Below, in pieces: positions 60,876 to 64,000 of a stretch of DNA of 64,000 nucleotides. How positions within the stretch are numbered: position 1 is the first letter of the stretch; every line of letters begins with the position of its first letter. Position numbers and translations under genes: made by a program. The DNA comes from Geoalkalibacter halelectricus (GTDB lineage Bacteria; Desulfobacterota; Desulfuromonadia; Desulfuromonadales; Geoalkalibacteraceae): the NCBI RefSeq assembly GCF_025263685.1, contig NZ_CP092109.1:3659001-3723000 (forward strand), read 5' to 3'. The notes below the pieces were generated by a model. That model made no database searches, was not told where the DNA came from, and saw nothing but the letters and a program-made list of their open reading frames with translations.

Positions 60876-61418
60876 TTACTCAACCGTCCAAACCGGACGG
60901 GCCAGGCCATAAACGGTGTCCACTGGCACCGGCCCGAAATAGCGTGAATCCCATGAACGGGGGGCGTAGTCCGACAACAGCCAGACCATGCCGGGGGGAA
61001 CTTCGCCAGAAGTCGGCAGCGGTGGCAGCGCCCTGCCCTCGCTGTCAGCCTCCAGGCGGCTGGAGTTGGCAACCGGCTGGCCGTTGATCGTGATACCGGC
61101 CGGGGTTGCCTCTACAACATCACCAGGCATTGCCATAGCGATTTTGAACAAGGGGGCAAAGCCACCAGGGCAAGCAAAGCCCCACGGCAAATAACCGCGC
61201 TCGCGGGCCTCTAACTGCACCTCTGATTGCTCCGGGCAGAACATAACCATGCTGCCGCGCTCGATCTCGGACGGGGCGGCCTCCGTGACCTGGTAAATCC
61301 CTGGGGGAAGCGATGCGGTCTTATTCCAGCGCAGGCCATAGCTGTGCCCTGCTATCAGCCCGCCAACCGTTACAGTGGCCACCAGGGCAAGCGCCAAGCG
61401 AAAAGTTGGGATCTTCAT
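60876..61418 (-). CDS. traF: TraF peptidase (pilin-cyclising, signal-peptidase family)
   Basis: A 180-residue S26-type peptidase with an N-terminal helix (LALALVATVTVGGLIAGHSY). The catalytic Ser is in KTASLPPGIYQV, the conserved region is FKIAMAMPGDVVEATPAG and the C-terminal motif is SWDSRYFGPVPVDTVYGLA. In RP4, TraF cuts and cyclises the TrbC pilin; the trbC gene is at 41326-41637. Confidence 0.9.
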   Translation of the reverse strand: MKIPTFRLALALVATVTVGGLIAGHSYGLRWNKTASLPPGIYQVTEAAPSEIERGSMVMFCPEQSEVQLEARERGYLPWGFACPGGFAPLFKIAMAMPGDVVEATPAGITINGQPVANSSRLEADSEGRALPPLPTSGEVPPGMVWLLSDYAPRSWDSRYFGPVPVDTVYGLARPVWTVE

Positions 61419-61427
61419 ACCGCCACC

Positions 61428-63317
61428 TCACGCCAGCTTAAATTCAGGCTCTGACGCCTCGGCAGTCAGGGCAGGAAAGCGGGTGCGGTCGCTCACCTTC
61501 GGCGCGGGAACTTTCGCCCGTGCCTGGAAAGTGGCATCACGGAAATACAGGATCTGACGGCCGTAAACGGCCGCATGGCCAGCCACGAAAATCAGCATGT
61601 GGCCGGGCTCGGTAATCTTGTCGTTGCTGTCCTTGATAGCAGCAGGCAAGCGCATTGCTTCATCAGCAGTAATCAGGGGGCGCTGCACTTCCTGCATGGA
61701 TTCGCTCACTTGGCCCAGCATGTAGCCGAATCGTTTGCCGGATACCGTTGTTTGTTTGCGTATTACCGTGGTCTGCCCGCTCATGCGAGAAAGCAGCTCG
61801 GCCGTTTCGATCTTGTTAGGCGCGTAGGCAATTCGCACATGACAGTTACCTACCAGGCCTTCTTCACGGCCATAGGCTCCAGTGATTTGCTGGAGATCCT
61901 GAACAATCAAATAGGCTTTGAGCCCGTAACCGGCCATGAAGGCCAGGGCTTCTTCCATCACTGTCAGGCGCTTGAGGCTGGCGAACTCGTCAATTAGCAG
62001 CAGCAGGCGGTGCTTATAGTGGGCCACGCTGCGGCCGTCCTCGAAGTCCATCTTTTCAGTCAGGCGGCGAACAATTTGGGTAATCAGCAGGCGAATCAGC
62101 GGACGCAAACGGTCGGCATCGGACGGACGAACAACCAAGTAAAGCGATACCGGGTCTTCATCGTTCATCAGGTCGTGAATGCGGAAGTCGCTGCGGCTGG
62201 TGTTTTTGGCAACGATTGGGTCACGGTAAAGGGTCAGGTAGCTGATAGCGGTGGAAACCACGCTGGACAGCTCGCGCTCGTCTTTGTTGAGCATTGCCCG
62301 CGCTTCTTGTGCAACCAGTGGATGCGGTTTTTCCCCAAGGTGCTGGTACTCCAGCATGTGTTCCAGTACCTGTTCGATGGTCATTTCTGGATTGGCCAGC
62401 AATGAACCAACGTCTGCCAGGGTGGCGCTGCGCCCTTCTTCGGCTTTAACTGCATAGCAGCAATGCAGGATTGCCCCGGTCAGCAGTGCATGACTGGTTT
62501 TAGACCAGTGATCGACCAGGCCTTTACCGTCTGGATCTACCAGCATGGTGGCCACGTTCTGAGTGTCGCCAACCTCCTGATCTTCACCAATACGGATTTC
62601 TTCCAGGGGATTGAAAGCGACACTGGAGCCATCAGTAGCGGCCGGGTCGAACTTCATTACCTTGTTGCCCGCGTAGTTCTTCCGCCAGCCTGCGGTCAGT
62701 GCCCAGTTTTCGCCCTTAATGTCGTAGCACAGAACGCTGCCTTTCCAGCTAAGTAGGGTCGGCAATACAAGGCCCACGCCTTTACCGCTTCGGGTCGGCG
62801 CAAACGCCAGGACGTGTTCCGGGCCGTTGTGGCGTAAGTAATGCAGCTTGCCGGTTTTCTCGTCCTTCCAGGCACCGACATAGACGCCTTCGCTCGGCTT
62901 CTTCTTGTCTTTCGGCAACAATCCGCCGTCCTGGATCTCCTTCTTGCTTGCCCAATGCGCGGTGCCGTGCAGCCCCTCGATGGCCTCCGCCTTGCGAGAA
63001 CTGAACACAATGCCAAGCGCATAGACGACCAGGGCAACCGTGCTGCCAGCGGTGAAAATCGTCACTGCCCGCTGCATCAGGTCGGTGTGAGTAGCCCACC
63101 AGGCCCATGCCCAGCCCGCCCATGACCAGGGCAGATAAAACTTGCCCGCCACCGGGTTTCCTAGTGCTTCGTGATAGTCAAATGCAGCAGCCAGGTATTG
63201 CGTAGTCACTGAGCTGGCCACTAGCAGCAGCCCAATGAAAATTCCCGCGTTTATCAGCACTCGTTTCAGGGTGTTGCCCTGTTTTTTTGGTGCCGCTGAA
63301 CCTATCGTTTCGCTCAT
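61428..63317 (-). CDS. traG: Coupling protein TraG (VirD4 family)
   Basis: A 629-residue ATPase that brings the relaxase-DNA complex to the secretion channel. Two N-terminal helices (VLINAGIFIGLLLVASSVTT; AVTIFTAGSTVALVVYALGI), Walker A FAPTRSGKGVGLVLPTLLSW (about 170-180) and Walker B HRLLLLIDEFASLKRL (about 435-450) are clear. Its ATG overlaps the end of traI. Confidence 0.95.
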   Translation of the reverse strand: MSETIGSAAPKKQGNTLKRVLINAGIFIGLLLVASSVTTQYLAAAFDYHEALGNPVAGKFYLPWSWAGWAWAWWATHTDLMQRAVTIFTAGSTVALVVYALGIVFSSRKAEAIEGLHGTAHWASKKEIQDGGLLPKDKKKPSEGVYVGAWKDEKTGKLHYLRHNGPEHVLAFAPTRSGKGVGLVLPTLLSWKGSVLCYDIKGENWALTAGWRKNYAGNKVMKFDPAATDGSSVAFNPLEEIRIGEDQEVGDTQNVATMLVDPDGKGLVDHWSKTSHALLTGAILHCCYAVKAEEGRSATLADVGSLLANPEMTIEQVLEHMLEYQHLGEKPHPLVAQEARAMLNKDERELSSVVSTAISYLTLYRDPIVAKNTSRSDFRIHDLMNDEDPVSLYLVVRPSDADRLRPLIRLLITQIVRRLTEKMDFEDGRSVAHYKHRLLLLIDEFASLKRLTVMEEALAFMAGYGLKAYLIVQDLQQITGAYGREEGLVGNCHVRIAYAPNKIETAELLSRMSGQTTVIRKQTTVSGKRFGYMLGQVSESMQEVQRPLITADEAMRLPAAIKDSNDKITEPGHMLIFVAGHAAVYGRQILYFRDATFQARAKVPAPKVSDRTRFPALTAEASEPEFKLA

Positions 63318-64000
63318 CTTCCGTGCCCTCTCTCTTGCTTCTGGAATTGCACATGCCCGCGCTTATTCAGCTTGACGGGCGTACCAACTGGCAGCCGCTT
63401 GAATCGCTCGGCTTGCCGCTCTGTTATGGGTAGCACCAGCATGGTGCCGGACTTCTCATATAAACCAACTGTTAGCCCCTCCGAAATTTTGCGCGAACCC
63501 TTGTAGATTGCTGGCCCCGCGTCGGATTCGGTGAACTTTCGATGTTCCATTATATCGTAAGTTTTTAGGCGTGTCTCGTTTCTCTTGTTGATCCAGGCCT
63601 GAACCTCGTCTGCCCTGCCCTTTTCCTGCTCGCGCTCCTTCTCCCCTTCTGTTTTGGCGTTAACCAGCTCCTGCAAAATCTGTCGCCGTTGCTCCATCGC
63701 CGGATCTGCAAACGTCACCGCCTGGCCACTGGCTACAGCAGCCTCCACCACGGCCTGCTTGAACTTCTCGTCACCATCAACACTCAAGTGGTCGCCGTAC
63801 TTCTCACGGGCCAGCCGGATGGCGGCGGCTACGTCACCGCCCTGGTCAGCATCGAGGCGCAGCCGCTCCCCTGTGTCGCGTATCCTCGCGCCACTAACGG
63901 TATAAAGAACGTCACCGTTCGCTTGAACTGTGGGCTCCAGCGGCGTGAATACCTGCCCCTGGTCGCTGCCCATGAAGGCAAACCGTTCGGCTCCTTTCTG
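63314..64000 (-). CDS. traI: C-terminal part of the relaxase TraI (partial at window edge)
   Basis: The frame is open to the window edge; the codons before the ATG at 63973 still read as protein (KGAERFAF), so this is the end of a larger gene. DVLYTVSGARIRDTGERLRL and DVAAAIRLAREKYGDHLSVD are the LPD7-type segment found at the C-terminus of RP4-like TraI. The end is basic (PVKLNKRGHVQFQKQERGHG). The relaxase domain and oriT should lie just beyond 64000. Confidence 0.8.
   Translation of the reverse strand, partial: QKGAERFAFMGSDQGQVFTPLEPTVQANGDVLYTVSGARIRDTGERLRLDADQGGDVAAAIRLAREKYGDHLSVDGDEKFKQAVVEAAVASGQAVTFADPAMEQRRQILQELVNAKTEGEKEREQEKGRADEVQAWINKRNETRLKTYDIMEHRKFTESDAGPAIYKGSRKISEGLTVGLYEKSGTMLVLPITERQAERFKRLPVGTPVKLNKRGHVQFQKQERGHGR
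63548..63567 (-). promoter_or_regulatory. Plasmid motif copy inside traI, candidate promoter for traG and following genes
   Basis: On the minus strand the sequence is AAAAACTTACGATATAATGG, with TATAAT as a -10, inside the coding frame (KTYDIMEH). It lies about 235 bases upstream of traG and is the closest match to the site before trbB. Confidence 0.5.

Overview
The window holds two unrelated kinds of DNA joined by a run of almost pure G and C at 38250-38398. The left part (1-38249) looks like a chromosome of an anaerobic Desulfuromonadia-type bacterium (Geobacter/Desulfuromonas/Geoalkalibacter relatives). The grounds are GC-rich coding, a tungsten-type aldehyde:ferredoxin oxidoreductase with a MoaD-like carrier, a 2[4Fe-4S] ferredoxin, many two-component genes, SulP, DUF815 and LppC-like proteins. 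The right part (38399-64000) is the backbone of a conjugative plasmid: iteron-like origin, RepA-type initiator, a P-type mating-pair apparatus in the order trbB-C-D-E-J-K-L-F-G-H-I, and a leftward traI-traG-traF-topoisomerase-traB-trbN-traC block. Its nearest relatives are probably proteobacterial broad-host-range plasmids. I think the join is an assembly or scaffolding artefact, not an integration.

Chromosome layout. 1-2.8 kb: end of an unknown gene, an LppC/LpoA-like protein and a lipoprotein. 2.8-13.9 kb: an accessory, decayed region. It holds a truncated orphan HsdM, a NERD-helicase, a metallophosphatase, SRAP (YedK), a free-standing ThrRS editing domain, an unpaired CopG/BrnA-like antitoxin, an AlpA regulator, a Phd/VapC pair and an HDOD protein. 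It also has two broken genes (an MFS transporter and an NADH:flavin oxidoreductase) and several repeats. 13.9-21 kb: pncB, a PepSY-like membrane protein, ferredoxin, an exported methyltransferase, and a ZraPSR-like module of a secreted DUF4168 protein with a near-consensus sigma-54 promoter, divergent from a histidine kinase and a sigma-54 activator. 21-31 kb: a ferric-reductase-like flavocytochrome with cytochrome c, a large hybrid kinase with two periplasmic binding domains, a DUF815 ATPase, a SulP transporter, a divergent MreB and a small membrane protein. 31.4-38.1 kb: a leftward operon DUF2868 / DUF3482 GTPase / aldehyde dehydrogenase / MoaD-like / AOR.

Plasmid layout. Iteron-like repeats and DnaA-like boxes lie beside the rep gene's 3' end, and a third iteron-like core lies in the rep promoter region. 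A small XRE regulator precedes the trb operons. A short motif of the form CTTACGATATATAAT recurs at five places: before the XRE gene, trbB, trbF and a small-gene operon at 51.4 kb, and inside the end of traI. This suggests one plasmid-wide regulatory circuit. Between the trb and tra blocks lie five small unknown genes, a short tyrosine recombinase and a PlsC-like acyltransferase. No resistance, metabolic or partition cargo is visible in the sampled part.

The strongest leads are the sigma-54-controlled DUF4168 module, the dispersed plasmid operator motif, a hairpin repeat family with three copies, a shared C-terminal tail on two adjacent Trb proteins, and the artefactual join.
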